Below, piece after piece: positions 27,395 through 36,485 of a DNA stretch of 64,000 bases. Source of the DNA: Acidobacteriota bacterium (lineage in GTDB: Bacteria > Acidobacteriota > Vicinamibacteria > Marinacidobacterales > Marinacidobacteraceae); assembly GCA_022826195.1 (NCBI GenBank), contig JAJDVI010000085.1, positions 38,884 to 102,883 on the forward strand, written 5' to 3'. The notes beneath the pieces are model-generated. The model saw only the letters and a list, made by a program, of their open reading frames with translations, ran no database searches and was not told the origin of the DNA. Each line of letters opens with the position of its first letter. Position 1 is the stretch's first letter. The position numbers and the translations under genes were made by a program.

Positions 27395-28804
27395 ATGGCG
27401 GAACTCCCAGACATCCCGGGACCGGACGTTCTGGTGCTGGGCGCCGGCGCGAGCGGTCAGGCGGCGGCCCGCTGGCTCTCCCGCCGCGGCCGGCGGGTGC
27501 TGGTCGCGGACTCCCGGCCGGAGGCGGAGATCCCCGCGCTCTCCACGCTGCGGACGCTCGGGGCGCGCGTTCATTGCGGGGGCCATCCCCCGTCGCTGCT
27601 GGCCGGCATGACGCTCGTGGTGACGAGTCCGGGAGTGCCGCCCGCCACCGGCATCCTGAAGGCCGCGCGGCGGGAGCGGATTCCGGTCTGGGGGGAACTC
27701 GAACTCGGGTACCGGGCGCTCGGGGAACCCGCGGACCGGCTGGTGGCGGTGACCGGCACCAAGGGCAAGTCCACCGTGGTGACGCTGCTCGCCGACGCGC
27801 TGCGCGTCCAGGGCACGCCGGCCCGGGCCTGCGGGAACCTGGGGGAACCGCTCACCGCGCTCGCGGAGTCCTTCGGCCCGGGCGAGGTCGCGGTGGTCGA
27901 GGCCTCGAGCTTCCAGTTGGCGACGATCGTCCGCTTCCGGGCGCGCATCGCCGTGATGCTGGAGGTGGGCCAGGACCATCTCGACTGGCATCCGGATCTC
28001 GCGGACTACCGCCGGTCCAAGGCCCGTCTCTTCGAGAACCAGACGGCTTCCGACTGGGCCGTCTTCGACGGGGGTGACGCGGTGGCTTCCGGTCTCGCGA
28101 CGAGCGGCGCCCGCCGGAGCGGCGCCGGGCTGCTGCCGTTCGGCGGGCCCGCCGGCGCGCACGATCCGGAGGTGCTCCTCGACGCCGGGCGGATCGTGCG
28201 GCGCGACGGGGAGGCCACCCGCGTCCTCGCCAGCCTCGCGGCGCTCCGCCTTCCGGGGCGGCACCAGCACCGGAACCTCGCGGCCGCGGCCGCGGCCGGC
28301 GCCCTGCTCGGCGTCGGCCGGGACGCGCTGGAAGCGGCGGCGGCCGGCTTCTCCGGCCTCCCGCACGCGCTCGAGGAAGCCGGCTCGGTGGCGGGCGTCC
28401 GGTTCGTCAACGACTCCCGCGCCACGAACCTCCAGGCGACCCGCGCCGCGCTCGAAGCGCTCTCCCCGGAGGCGGGCGGTGGCATCCAGCTCATCCTGGG
28501 CGGGATCCTCAAGGGCGGCCGGTTCGCCGACCTCGAGGGATCGCTGGGCGCGGTGCGGGGGATCCAGGCGATCGGGCGGACGAGAGACCGGATCGCCGCC
28601 GAGATCCGGAGCGTGCCGGTGGAGGTCCGGGACACCCTCGAGGAGGCGGTGGAACACGCGCTCTCGCGTGCGGGCCGGGGCGGGATCGTCCTGCTCTCTC
28701 CCGGTTGTTCCAGCTTCGACCTGTTCGAGAACTACGGGGACCGGGGACGGAGATTCCGCGCCGCGGTCGAACGTCTCCGGGAGGCTGCGGGAGGTGGGCG
28801 GTAA
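27395..28804 (+). CDS. murD: UDP-MurNAc-L-Ala-D-Glu ligase MurD
   Basis: A 469-residue Mur ligase that adds D-glutamate. The N-terminal Rossmann part is VLVLGAGASGQAAARWLSRR. The ATP site is AVTGTKGKSTVVTLL. VEASSFQLATIVRF and GQDHLDWHPD are standard. The C-terminal domain has VRFVNDSRATN and LILGGILKGG. The last part reads GGIVLLSPGCSSFDLFENYG, where most MurD proteins have LSPACASFD. The stop codon shares a base with the ftsW start (TAATG). Confidence 0.96.
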   Translation: MAELPDIPGPDVLVLGAGASGQAAARWLSRRGRRVLVADSRPEAEIPALSTLRTLGARVHCGGHPPSLLAGMTLVVTSPGVPPATGILKAARRERIPVWGELELGYRALGEPADRLVAVTGTKGKSTVVTLLADALRVQGTPARACGNLGEPLTALAESFGPGEVAVVEASSFQLATIVRFRARIAVMLEVGQDHLDWHPDLADYRRSKARLFENQTASDWAVFDGGDAVASGLATSGARRSGAGLLPFGGPAGAHDPEVLLDAGRIVRRDGEATRVLASLAALRLPGRHQHRNLAAAAAAGALLGVGRDALEAAAAGFSGLPHALEEAGSVAGVRFVNDSRATNLQATRAALEALSPEAGGGIQLILGGILKGGRFADLEGSLGAVRGIQAIGRTRDRIAAEIRSVPVEVRDTLEEAVEHALSRAGRGGIVLLSPGCSSFDLFENYGDRGRRFRAAVERLREAAGGGR

Positions 28805-29886
28805 TGGCGCGGCGCATGGCCCCCGACCGGCCCCTGTTCCTGCTGACGCTCGCGCTGCTCGTCTTCGGGCTGGTGATGCTCTACAGCGCCTCGGCCATCG
28901 TGGCGGACGCCAGCGACCGCAGTCCTTCGTACTTCCTGGGACGCCAGGCGGTGTGGGCGGCGCTCGGTTGTCTGGCGATGATCGCCGTGGCCCGGTCGGA
29001 CTACCGGCAGCTCAATCGGCCGGCCGTCGTGTGGGCGGTCTACGGGCTGCTCATCGTTTCGCTTTTCGCCGCCCTGCTCTCCCCCGCCATCAACGGCGTG
29101 AACCGGTGGGTGCATTTCGCCGGATTCACCCTGCAGCCCTCGGAGCCGGCGCGGCTCGGGCTGGTCGTGGCGCTCGCCCACCTGATGGCCGCCCGGAGCG
29201 CCGATTCCTTCCGCACCCTGCTGTTGCCGCTCGTCGCTACGGGTTTTCTCGCGGGGCTCATCTACCTGCAGCCCGATCTCGGGACCGCCACCCTGCTGGT
29301 GCTGGTGGGGGCCTCGGTGATCTTCCTGGGGGGCGCGCGCCTGAAGCACCTGGCGGGCCTGGCCGCGGTGGGGGTTCCGCTGTTTGCCGCCGGGGTGCTG
29401 GCGGCGGACTACCGGATCGCCCGCATCCTCACCTTCCTCGATCCCTTCGGCGATCCGCTGGGCGACGGCTTCCAGTTGAGCCAGTCGCTCATCGCGCTGG
29501 GCAGCGGGGGCCTGACCGGAGTCGGCTTCGCCGCCAGCCGCCAGAAGCTGCTCTACCTGCCCGAACCTCACTCCGACTTCGTCTTCTCGGTGGTCGGCGA
29601 GGAACTGGGCTTCATCGGGGCGGGACTGGTGGTCGTCTTCTTCCTCCTGTTCACCGTCCGGGGGCTCGTGGTCTCGAGCCGCGCTCCCGATCGCTTCGGC
29701 ATGCTGCTCGGGGCCGGGGCCACGCTGACCATCGCCCTCCAGGCCTTCCTGCACTTCAGCGTCGCGACCGCGATCCTTCCCACCACCGGGCTCCCGCTCC
29801 CGTTCGTTTCCGCCGGAGGCTCCTCGCTCATCACCACGCTGGTGGCGGCGGGCCTGGTGCTTTCGGTCTCCCAGAGGGTGCCGTGA
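28804..29886 (+). CDS. ftsW: Septal peptidoglycan glycosyltransferase FtsW
   Basis: A 360-residue SEDS-family polymerase with about ten membrane helices. Motifs are GVNRWVHFAGFTLQPSEPAR, YLQPDLGTA, GDGFQLSQSLIALGSGGLTG and EPHSDFVFSVVGEELGFIG, with the conserved Asp in HSD. The widely conserved QPSEFAK segment reads QPSEPAR, with Pro replacing Phe. The start is ATG 28804, overlapping murD by one base; an open frame extends upstream but covers murD. It forms the FtsWI synthase with the ftsI product. The stop overlaps murG by three bases inside GTGA. Confidence 0.95.
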   Translation: MARRMAPDRPLFLLTLALLVFGLVMLYSASAIVADASDRSPSYFLGRQAVWAALGCLAMIAVARSDYRQLNRPAVVWAVYGLLIVSLFAALLSPAINGVNRWVHFAGFTLQPSEPARLGLVVALAHLMAARSADSFRTLLLPLVATGFLAGLIYLQPDLGTATLLVLVGASVIFLGGARLKHLAGLAAVGVPLFAAGVLAADYRIARILTFLDPFGDPLGDGFQLSQSLIALGSGGLTGVGFAASRQKLLYLPEPHSDFVFSVVGEELGFIGAGLVVVFFLLFTVRGLVVSSRAPDRFGMLLGAGATLTIALQAFLHFSVATAILPTTGLPLPFVSAGGSSLITTLVAAGLVLSVSQRVP

Positions 29887-30956
29887 AGCGCCTTCTCATC
29901 GCCGCCGCCGGCAGTGGCGGGCACATCTACCCGGGCCTCGCCGTGGCCGGCGCCTTCGCCGACCAGGGACCCGCCGAAATCCGCTTCGTGGGTACGGCGA
30001 AGGGGCTCGAGGGGCGCCTCGTGCCGCGGCACGGGTTCCCGCTCGATCTCGTGGAGGTGCCGCCCATCCGCGGCCGGTCGCCCCTCGTCCTGCCCCGTAC
30101 CGCGGTCCGGCTGCTCCGCTCGCTGGGCCAGATGCGCCGGCTCCTGAAGGCGTTCCGCGCCGACGCGGTGTTCGGAACCGGCGGCTCGGTCTCCGGAGTG
30201 GCGGTGTTCGCCGCCCGGCTCCTCGGCATCCCGTCGCTGATCCTGGAGCCCAATGCGGAGCCTGGTTTCGCCACCCGGTGGAGCGCTCCCTTCGCCACCG
30301 AGGTCGCCGTCGCCTGGGAGGGCACCCGCCGGTACTTCCGGCGCCGGGCGCTGCTCGCCGGAGTCCCCGTCCGCCCGGAGTTCTTCGGGCTGGCGCCGGC
30401 CCCCGGGAACAACGGGACCGTGTCCGTGCTCGTCACCGGCGGCAGCCAGGGAGCTTCCCGGCTGAACCGGCTGGTGACGGCGGCGCTGCCGGAGCTTCGC
30501 GCCTGGGGCGGCGAGTTGCGGATCACCCATCAGACCGGCCCCGCCGAGGAAACGCGGGTCCGCGAGGCGTATCGCGAGGCGGGGCTCGGCGCGGATGTCG
30601 TGGCGTATCTCGACGACATGCCCCGGGCGATGGCCGCCGCGGACCTGGTGGTCGGCCGGGCGGGGGCCATCACCTGCGCCGAACTCGCCGCCGCCGGCCG
30701 GCCGGGCGTCCTGGTGCCGGCGCCGGTCGCGGGCGGCCACCAGCGGCAGAACGCCGCCGCGCTCGCCGAGGCGGGGGCGGCGCTCACCGTGGACGAGGGC
30801 GCCTCGGGCGCGGAGTTCGCCAGCGTGCTCTTCTCCCTCCTGGACGACCCCTCCCGGCGGGAGGAAATGGCGGGCGCGGCCCGCCGCCTGGTGCGCGACC
30901 GTCCGGCGGAGCGGCTCGCCGCCCGGCTTCACGACCTTGCCGGAGGTCCGGCATGA
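29883..30956 (+). CDS. murG: Lipid II synthase MurG
   Basis: A 357-residue GT-B glycosyltransferase that adds GlcNAc to lipid I at the inner face of the membrane. Motifs are AAAGSGGHIYPGLAVA, FVGTAKGLEGRLVPRHGFPL, FGTGGSVSGVAVFAARLLG, EPNAEPG (EQNxxPG in most), VTGGSQGASRLN and GRAGAITCAELAAAGRPGVL. The start is GTG 29883, four-base overlap with ftsW; the stop overlaps murC. The EQN-to-EPN change in the acceptor-side loop is mild. Confidence 0.95.
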   Translation: MKRLLIAAAGSGGHIYPGLAVAGAFADQGPAEIRFVGTAKGLEGRLVPRHGFPLDLVEVPPIRGRSPLVLPRTAVRLLRSLGQMRRLLKAFRADAVFGTGGSVSGVAVFAARLLGIPSLILEPNAEPGFATRWSAPFATEVAVAWEGTRRYFRRRALLAGVPVRPEFFGLAPAPGNNGTVSVLVTGGSQGASRLNRLVTAALPELRAWGGELRITHQTGPAEETRVREAYREAGLGADVVAYLDDMPRAMAAADLVVGRAGAITCAELAAAGRPGVLVPAPVAGGHQRQNAAALAEAGAALTVDEGASGAEFASVLFSLLDDPSRREEMAGAARRLVRDRPAERLAARLHDLAGGPA

Positions 30957-32383
30957 ACGGCCGGGCGCCGAGGCTCTCCCCCACCGGGGCGGGGGGCGGG
31001 CTCCTGTTCTCCAAACGGACCCGGGTGCACTTCGTGGGCATCGGCGGCGTCGGGATGAGCGGCATCGCGGAGGTGCTGCTGAATCTCGGGTACCCGGTGA
31101 GCGGTTCCGACCTCCGGGTCGGCGCCAACGTCCGCCGGCTGGCCGAACTCGGCGCCATCGTGTTCGAGGGACACGCCGCCGACCAGGTCCACAGCGCCGA
31201 CGTGGTGGTCATCTCCTCCGCGGTGCCGGCCGGCAACCCCGAGGTGGCGGCGGCCCGGGAGCGGCAACTCCCCATCATCCCCCGCGCCGAGATGCTCGCC
31301 GAGCTGATGCGGATGAAGTTCGCGGTGGCGGTGGCGGGGTCGCACGGCAAGACCACGACGACCTCGATGACCTCCGTGCTGCTCGATCACGCGGGCCTCG
31401 ATCCGACGACCGTGATCGGCGGCCGGGTCGCGACGATCGGCGGAGGGGCGCGCGTCGGGAAGTCCGAGATCCTGGTGGCGGAGGCCGACGAGTCCGACCG
31501 CACCTTCCTGCGGCTGCTCCCGGTGCTGGCGGTGGTTACCGGCATCGACCGCGAGCACCTCGACGCCTACGAAGGGATGGAGGACCTCCTCGACTCCTTC
31601 CTGCGCTTCATCAACATGACCCCGTTCTACGGGGGAGCGATCGTCTGCATCGACTGCGAGAACGTGCGCTCCCTGCTGCCGCGCGTTCGCCGGCGGGTCG
31701 TCACCTACGGGCTCGCCGCGGATGCCGAGATTTCGGCCGAAGGGATCTCCATCTCCGAGGAAGGGACCCGTTACGAGCTGCGGATCCGGGGCGGCCTGGC
31801 CGGCGCCGTCCACCTGAAGCAGCCGGGCCGCACCGCGGTCCTGAACAGCCTGGCCGCCGCCGCCGTCGGGCTCGAGTTCGGCCTCGGAACTCCGGCGATC
31901 CGCAACGGCCTCGAGGCCTTCACCGGGGTCGAACGCCGGTTCGAGCGGCGCGGCACGGTGGGCGGGGTGCGGATCGTGGACGACTACGCCCACCACCCGA
32001 GCGAGATCCGGGAGACGCTCGAGGCCGCGCGGGCGGCGTTCGGCGCCCGCACGGTGGCGGTCTTCCAGCCGCACCGCTACACCCGGGTGCGCGACCTGCA
32101 CGACGAGTTCTGCCGGGCGTTCGCCGGCGCGGACGTCGTCGTGGTCACGGACGTCTACCCGGCGGGCGAGGAGGCGATTCCGGGAGTGGACGGCGAAGCG
32201 CTTGCCGGGGGCATCCGGGGTACGGGGCACCCCGATGTCCGTTACCTCGGCTCCCTGGACGACGTGGCGAGCCGGCTGGCTCCCGAACTGCGGGCCGGCG
32301 ACGTGGTCCTGACGCTGGGGGCGGGCAGCATCACCCGGTTGCCCGACCTGCTCGAGGAGGTGCTCCGTGAAAGGGTGGCGTGA
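30953..32383 (+). CDS. murC: UDP-MurNAc-L-alanine ligase MurC
   Basis: A 476-residue Mur ligase, the first amino-acid-adding step. The N-terminal domain has VHFVGIGGVGMSGIAEVLLN and SGSDLR. The ATP site is VAGSHGKTTTTSM. EADESDRTFLRL and TGIDREHLDAYEG follow. The C-terminal domain has VDDYAHHPSEIRETL and FQPHRYTRV. The N-terminus has about 20 extra Pro/Gly residues. The stop lies inside ftsQ (17-bp overlap). Its usual neighbours murB and ddl are missing here. Confidence 0.96.
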   Translation: MNGRAPRLSPTGAGGGLLFSKRTRVHFVGIGGVGMSGIAEVLLNLGYPVSGSDLRVGANVRRLAELGAIVFEGHAADQVHSADVVVISSAVPAGNPEVAAARERQLPIIPRAEMLAELMRMKFAVAVAGSHGKTTTTSMTSVLLDHAGLDPTTVIGGRVATIGGGARVGKSEILVAEADESDRTFLRLLPVLAVVTGIDREHLDAYEGMEDLLDSFLRFINMTPFYGGAIVCIDCENVRSLLPRVRRRVVTYGLAADAEISAEGISISEEGTRYELRIRGGLAGAVHLKQPGRTAVLNSLAAAAVGLEFGLGTPAIRNGLEAFTGVERRFERRGTVGGVRIVDDYAHHPSEIRETLEAARAAFGARTVAVFQPHRYTRVRDLHDEFCRAFAGADVVVVTDVYPAGEEAIPGVDGEALAGGIRGTGHPDVRYLGSLDDVASRLAPELRAGDVVLTLGAGSITRLPDLLEEVLRERVA

Positions 32384-33296
32384 TCGGCTGGCGGGACGCC
32401 GGGCGGATTCGTTGCCCATCGAACTCCCGCCGCGCGGCGACCAGGAGGCGTGGCGCCGCCCGGTGGACGGAGAGCCGCGCCTGGTGGCGCCGCCGGCGCC
32501 GAGAACCCCGCTGCCGCGGCGGGCCGCCCGCATCCTGATCGGGTCGGTGGGCCTGGCGCTGGCCGCCGGAGTCGTGGTCGGAAGGATGACCGCCGCGGAG
32601 AGCGTCGGGGCGTCGGCCGAGAGCGTCCCGGCCGAACTCCGGATCCGCGGAGCGGGTCATCTGAACCGGTCGCCGGGAGCCGCCAGCCTGAGGCCCGCGG
32701 GGCTGCTCGCGGATGCGGCGGTCATCCGCGAGCAGTTGCTCGCGACGGGAATCCCGCGGCGCGTCTCGGTGGAGCGGCTGCTGCCCGCCGGCGTCCTGGT
32801 GGATGTCGAGGAAAAGCGGGCCGTGGCGCTCCTCGACTGGGAGCCCCCCGCTGCCCTCGCCGACGACGGGACGGTGCTCGGGCCGGCCAGCGCCGCCGAT
32901 TTCGTGTGGGCGGGCGCGGCGGACCTGGTGCTGATCCGGGGCGCCGGCCGCGGCCACCCCGATTTCGAGGCGCGCGCGGCGCTTGCCGGCCGGCTGGCGG
33001 CGGTGCTGTCCCGCCGGCCGGAACTGGACCGGCTCGTTTCGGAGGTGGACGTGAGCGGCGGTCCCCACCGCGTGCAGGTGGTGCTGAGGTCGGCGGCGGT
33101 CCCGATCCTGCTGAACGAACGGGACTTCCCGGAAGGCCTGGCGCGCGCCGCGGCGCTCCTGCCCGACCTGGTCGCGCGCTGGCCCGGTCTCACGCGGGTC
33201 GATGCCCGGATCCCGGACCGGTTCCTCGTCCGCGCCGAGCCGGCGGCGGACCCCGCAGAGCTGCCCGGCGGGCCCGCGGGAGGAGCGGCGGAATGA
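32367..33296 (+). CDS. ftsQ: Cell division protein FtsQ-like
   Basis: This 309-residue bitopic protein starts at GTG 32367 inside the murC end. A basic, Pro-rich cytoplasmic part (1-54) precedes a membrane helix (ILIGSVGLALAAGVVVG). A POTRA-like region follows (about 88-150; ELRIRGAGHL, RRVSVERLLPAGVLVDVEEK), then a beta domain. Position between murC and ftsA is diagnostic for ftsQ, as sequence conservation is weak. FtsQ binds FtsL and FtsB in the divisome. No cysteine or other unusual motif is seen. Confidence 0.88.
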   Translation: MKGWRDRLAGRRADSLPIELPPRGDQEAWRRPVDGEPRLVAPPAPRTPLPRRAARILIGSVGLALAAGVVVGRMTAAESVGASAESVPAELRIRGAGHLNRSPGAASLRPAGLLADAAVIREQLLATGIPRRVSVERLLPAGVLVDVEEKRAVALLDWEPPAALADDGTVLGPASAADFVWAGAADLVLIRGAGRGHPDFEARAALAGRLAAVLSRRPELDRLVSEVDVSGGPHRVQVVLRSAAVPILLNERDFPEGLARAAALLPDLVARWPGLTRVDARIPDRFLVRAEPAADPAELPGGPAGGAAE

Positions 33297-34579
33297 CGAG
33301 GCCCACGGATCTGCTCTGCGGCATCGACATCGGATCCGACCTGGTGCGCACCGTGCTCGCCCGCCAGCCCGAGGCTCCCGCCGGAACCGAGGAAGGCATG
33401 GGGCTCGAGGTGCTGGCGGTCGGGCAGGCCGAGTCGCGGAACTCCGTCCAGTACGGCGAGGTCGTGCGGCTGGGCGGGGTCACCGAAGCCGTGCGGCAGG
33501 CGGTCGAGGAGGTCGAACAGGCCGCCGGCGTGGAGGTCGGGTCGGCCTTCGTCTCGGTAGGCAGCCGTACCCGCCGCAGCATCAACTCGTCCGGCGCGAT
33601 CTCGATCCTGACGCCGCAGCACCGCATCGCGGAGTCCGACGTCTACCGGGCGGTCATGGCGGCCGTGCCCAGGGACGGCGGCACGGCGTGGCTCCGCCCC
33701 CCGTATGAACTGCTGCACGCCCTCCCCCAGGAGTTCTGGGTGGACGACCTCGATTCCACCGACAACCCGACGGGCTGGACCGGCGAGAAGATCGAATCGC
33801 ACGTGCACCTCGTCAGTTGTCCCGCCGCCACCCTCCACCGCATCGAGGAGGCGGTGAACGCCGCCGGCATCCGCATCGAGCGCCTGGTGGCCGCCCCGCT
33901 GGCCGCCGGCTACGGCGTCCTCACCGGGGAAGAGCGGCAGGACGGCGTCGTCCTGCTCGACATCGGCGCCATGACGACCGAAATCGCGGTGTTCCGGCAC
34001 GGAGCGCTGCGGCACTCGGACCTGATGCCGAGCGGCGGCCGGGCCTACACCCGCGATCTCGCTCTCGGACTCAAGACCTCCCACGCGCACGCGGAGCAGG
34101 CCAAGCGCCGCTACGGCGTCGCCCTCGCGGAGAAGGTGCCCGAGGACGATCACTTCGAAATCCACGTCTCGGGCGGCGGCTACCCCAAGCAGTGGCGCCG
34201 CCGGCTGCTGGCCGACGTCCTGCAGCGGCGGGCGGAGAGCGATCTCACCAAGATCCGTGACCAGTTGGGCATCGTGCTCCGGGACGTCCCCCGGACCATG
34301 GTGCTCACCGGCGGCGGAGCGAACCTCGACGGGCTGAGCGACGTGACGCGACTCGTCTTCGGGGCGTACGTCGAGAGCCGCGGGCCCCAGGGACTGAGCG
34401 GCCGGCGCGACCTGGCGGCGCGCCCGGACTTCGGCTGCGCGATGGGCCTTTGCCGTTACGGCCTCGTGCATCGCCAGCGCACCCCCGCGGCCAGGCCCCG
34501 GTCCGCGCTCTCGGAAATGGGCCGCGCCATCGGCAACGGCCTGCGGCGGGTCGCCGGTCACCTCCGGAGAGCCCAATGA
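33293..34579 (+). CDS. ftsA: Cell division protein FtsA
   Basis: A 428-residue actin-like ATPase that tethers FtsZ to the membrane. Motifs are LLCGIDIGSDLVRTVLAR (phosphate 1), LLDIGAMTTEIAVFRHGALR (phosphate 2) and MVLTGGGANLDGL (adenosine). The subdomain 1C segment is around 90-170 (VSVGSRTRRSINSSGAISIL). The C-terminal end (MGRAIGNGLRRVAGHLRRAQ) is a basic amphipathic helix, suitable as the membrane-targeting sequence. The start ATG 33293 overlaps ftsQ by four bases; ftsZ starts 40 bases after the stop. Confidence 0.95.
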   Translation: MTRPTDLLCGIDIGSDLVRTVLARQPEAPAGTEEGMGLEVLAVGQAESRNSVQYGEVVRLGGVTEAVRQAVEEVEQAAGVEVGSAFVSVGSRTRRSINSSGAISILTPQHRIAESDVYRAVMAAVPRDGGTAWLRPPYELLHALPQEFWVDDLDSTDNPTGWTGEKIESHVHLVSCPAATLHRIEEAVNAAGIRIERLVAAPLAAGYGVLTGEERQDGVVLLDIGAMTTEIAVFRHGALRHSDLMPSGGRAYTRDLALGLKTSHAHAEQAKRRYGVALAEKVPEDDHFEIHVSGGGYPKQWRRRLLADVLQRRAESDLTKIRDQLGIVLRDVPRTMVLTGGGANLDGLSDVTRLVFGAYVESRGPQGLSGRRDLAARPDFGCAMGLCRYGLVHRQRTPAARPRSALSEMGRAIGNGLRRVAGHLRRAQ

Positions 34580-34619
34580 CCACTTTTCCCCCAACACCCC
34601 CACCCAAAGGAGTGATCCC

Positions 34620-36311
34620 ATGATCTTCTTCGCCGAAGAACCAGCGCCGAAGGCCAGCGATCCCGAAGCCGGCACCACGGAAACGGGCAAGGTTGCCGCG
34701 ACCCCGGACACGCCGGAAGCGGCAGCGGAATCGGCCCCCGCGGCGCAGCCGGCGCTCTTCGCCAGCGCGGACGCCGCCCCGCAGGGGTCCGGCGCCCCGG
34801 AGGCCGCGTCCGCGGAAGCCGCGGGTCCCGAGCCCGTGGAGCCGCCGGCGGCGGCCGGGGAACCGGTGGCCGCGGCCGAGCAACCGGCGGCGAAGAAGAA
34901 GGCTGCCGCCGCCCCCGCCGTTCCGGCCGCCCCGGCGGCCGGGCCGCAGTTCACGGCGCCCGACGAGGTGACGGAGAAACGGGCCGTCATCAAGGTCATC
35001 GGCGTTGGCGGCGGCGGCGGCAATGCCGTCAACCGGATGATCGAGGCGGGCGTCAGCGGCGTCGACTTCATCGCCGCGAATACCGACGCCCAGGTGCTCG
35101 AGCTCGCGAAGGCGCCCGTGAAGATCCAGTTGGGCATGGAGCGGACCGGCGGGCTCGGCTGCGGCGGCGATCCGGAGGTGGGACGGCTGGCGGCGCAGGA
35201 CGACATGGATCGTCTCATCGACGTCCTGGCGGGCGCCGACATGATCTTCATCACCGTAGGTGAGGGCGGGGGTACCGGTACCGGCGCGGCGCCGGTGATC
35301 GCGTGCGTCGCCCAGGAGATCAAGGCCCTCTGCATCGCGGTGGCGACCAAGCCGATGAGCGTCGAGGGGAAGCGGCGCCGGACGACGGCCAACGACGGGA
35401 TCCGCGAACTCCGCGAGTTCGTGGACACCCTGATCTGCGTTCCGAACGACCGGGTCGTCGAGGTGTACGGGAACCTCAAGATCCGGGACGCGTTCCGCAG
35501 CGCGGACGACGTGGTGCGGCAGGCGGTTCAGGGGATCTCGGACCTGATCCAGGTCCCGGGGGAGATCAACCTCGACTTCGCCGACGTGCGCTCCGCCATG
35601 CGGCTCCGTGGAGACGCGGTCATGGGCATCGGGCAGGCCTCGGGTGAGGACCGGGTCGAGCAGGCCACCGAAGCGGCCATCTCTTCGCCGCTGCTCGAGG
35701 ACACCTCGATTCAGGGCGCGACGAGCATCATCGTCAACGTCACGGGCGGCGAGAGTCTGACGCTCAACGAGGTGCAGCGCGCCGTCCAGGTCGTTCGCGA
35801 CGCCGTGGCCGCCGAGGCGGCCGGGGCCTACGGATCGGCCGATCCCGAACCTGGAGACAACATCCTGATCGGGACGGCGCTCGATCCGAGGATGGACGAG
35901 ACGGGCGAGATCAAGGTGACGGTCGTCGCGACCGGGTTCCCCGACCGGAACCGGGCGAACGCGACCCCCAACGACTTCGCGAACTACACCACCCGCGCGA
36001 CCGGCACGTTCGGCGCGCGGGGCGTAGCGCCCTCGGCGGGCGGGTCCGGGCCGGCGGGGCCGGCCGACCGGGCCGGCGGGCGCGTCGGCCGAACCATCCC
36101 GAAGCTGGACACCTTCCCCAAGATCGCCGAATCCGACGCGAACCGCGTGGAGGCGAAGGCGAACGGGGGCGGGACGGACCAGGGCGGCGCCGACGTCTTC
36201 GGTTCCGGCTCGCGGCCGGTGATCGACGAGCCGATGTCCCTTTCCGAGGACCCGGGGGACGACCGCTGGGGCGATCTCGAAACGCCCCCGTACCTGAACC
36301 GCCGCGGCTAA
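34620..36311 (+). CDS. ftsZ: Cell division protein FtsZ with long N-terminal extension
   Basis: This 563-residue tubulin homologue starts at ATG 34620, seven bases after a strong AAAGGAG site. The GTPase core begins near residue 121 (AVIKVIGVGGGGGNAVNRM), so about 115 residues rich in Ala, Pro and Glu precede it, ending with a KKK cluster; typical FtsZ proteins have 10-30. The signature is EGGGTGTGAAPV (about 214) and the T7 loop is GEINLDFADV. The core departs from consensus in places, for example GLGCGGDPEVG for GLGAGANPEVG. A disordered linker leads to the C-terminal peptide LETPPYLNRRG, which would bind FtsA. It ends the dcw cluster. Confidence 0.95.
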   Translation: MIFFAEEPAPKASDPEAGTTETGKVAATPDTPEAAAESAPAAQPALFASADAAPQGSGAPEAASAEAAGPEPVEPPAAAGEPVAAAEQPAAKKKAAAAPAVPAAPAAGPQFTAPDEVTEKRAVIKVIGVGGGGGNAVNRMIEAGVSGVDFIAANTDAQVLELAKAPVKIQLGMERTGGLGCGGDPEVGRLAAQDDMDRLIDVLAGADMIFITVGEGGGTGTGAAPVIACVAQEIKALCIAVATKPMSVEGKRRRTTANDGIRELREFVDTLICVPNDRVVEVYGNLKIRDAFRSADDVVRQAVQGISDLIQVPGEINLDFADVRSAMRLRGDAVMGIGQASGEDRVEQATEAAISSPLLEDTSIQGATSIIVNVTGGESLTLNEVQRAVQVVRDAVAAEAAGAYGSADPEPGDNILIGTALDPRMDETGEIKVTVVATGFPDRNRANATPNDFANYTTRATGTFGARGVAPSAGGSGPAGPADRAGGRVGRTIPKLDTFPKIAESDANRVEAKANGGGTDQGGADVFGSGSRPVIDEPMSLSEDPGDDRWGDLETPPYLNRRG

Positions 36312-36380
36312 AGGGGGTGACGCGCCGGCCCGCGGAACCGCGCAACGCACCTGCTCCGGATGGCGCCTCCGGCTGGGAAC

Positions 36381-36403
36381 GCCGGTCTTCAGATCAGACC
36401 GGC
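36381..36403. repeat. Dispersed palindromic repeat, copy with enlarged loop
   Basis: The 8-bp arms GCCGGTCT (36381-36388) and AGACCGGC (36396-36403) flank a 7-base loop, where other copies have a 2-base centre. The extra bases look like a short internal duplication. It sits in the 174-bp gap between ftsZ and pgeF, again followed by a GCGCGG-rich stretch. Confidence 0.6.
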
Positions 36404-36485
36404 ACGCGCGGTGCGGAGTACCGCGCACGGCGCGGCCTTACTTGCCCTCGCGGCCTGAGAAGGGGCGCCAACACGGCGGCCGGCG

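Noticed and set aside
25916..28657. A 913-codon minus-strand open frame opposite murF, mraY and murD
   Set aside because: Translation is Arg/Pro/Glu/Gly-rich without motifs, while the plus strand carries unmistakable Mur enzymes.
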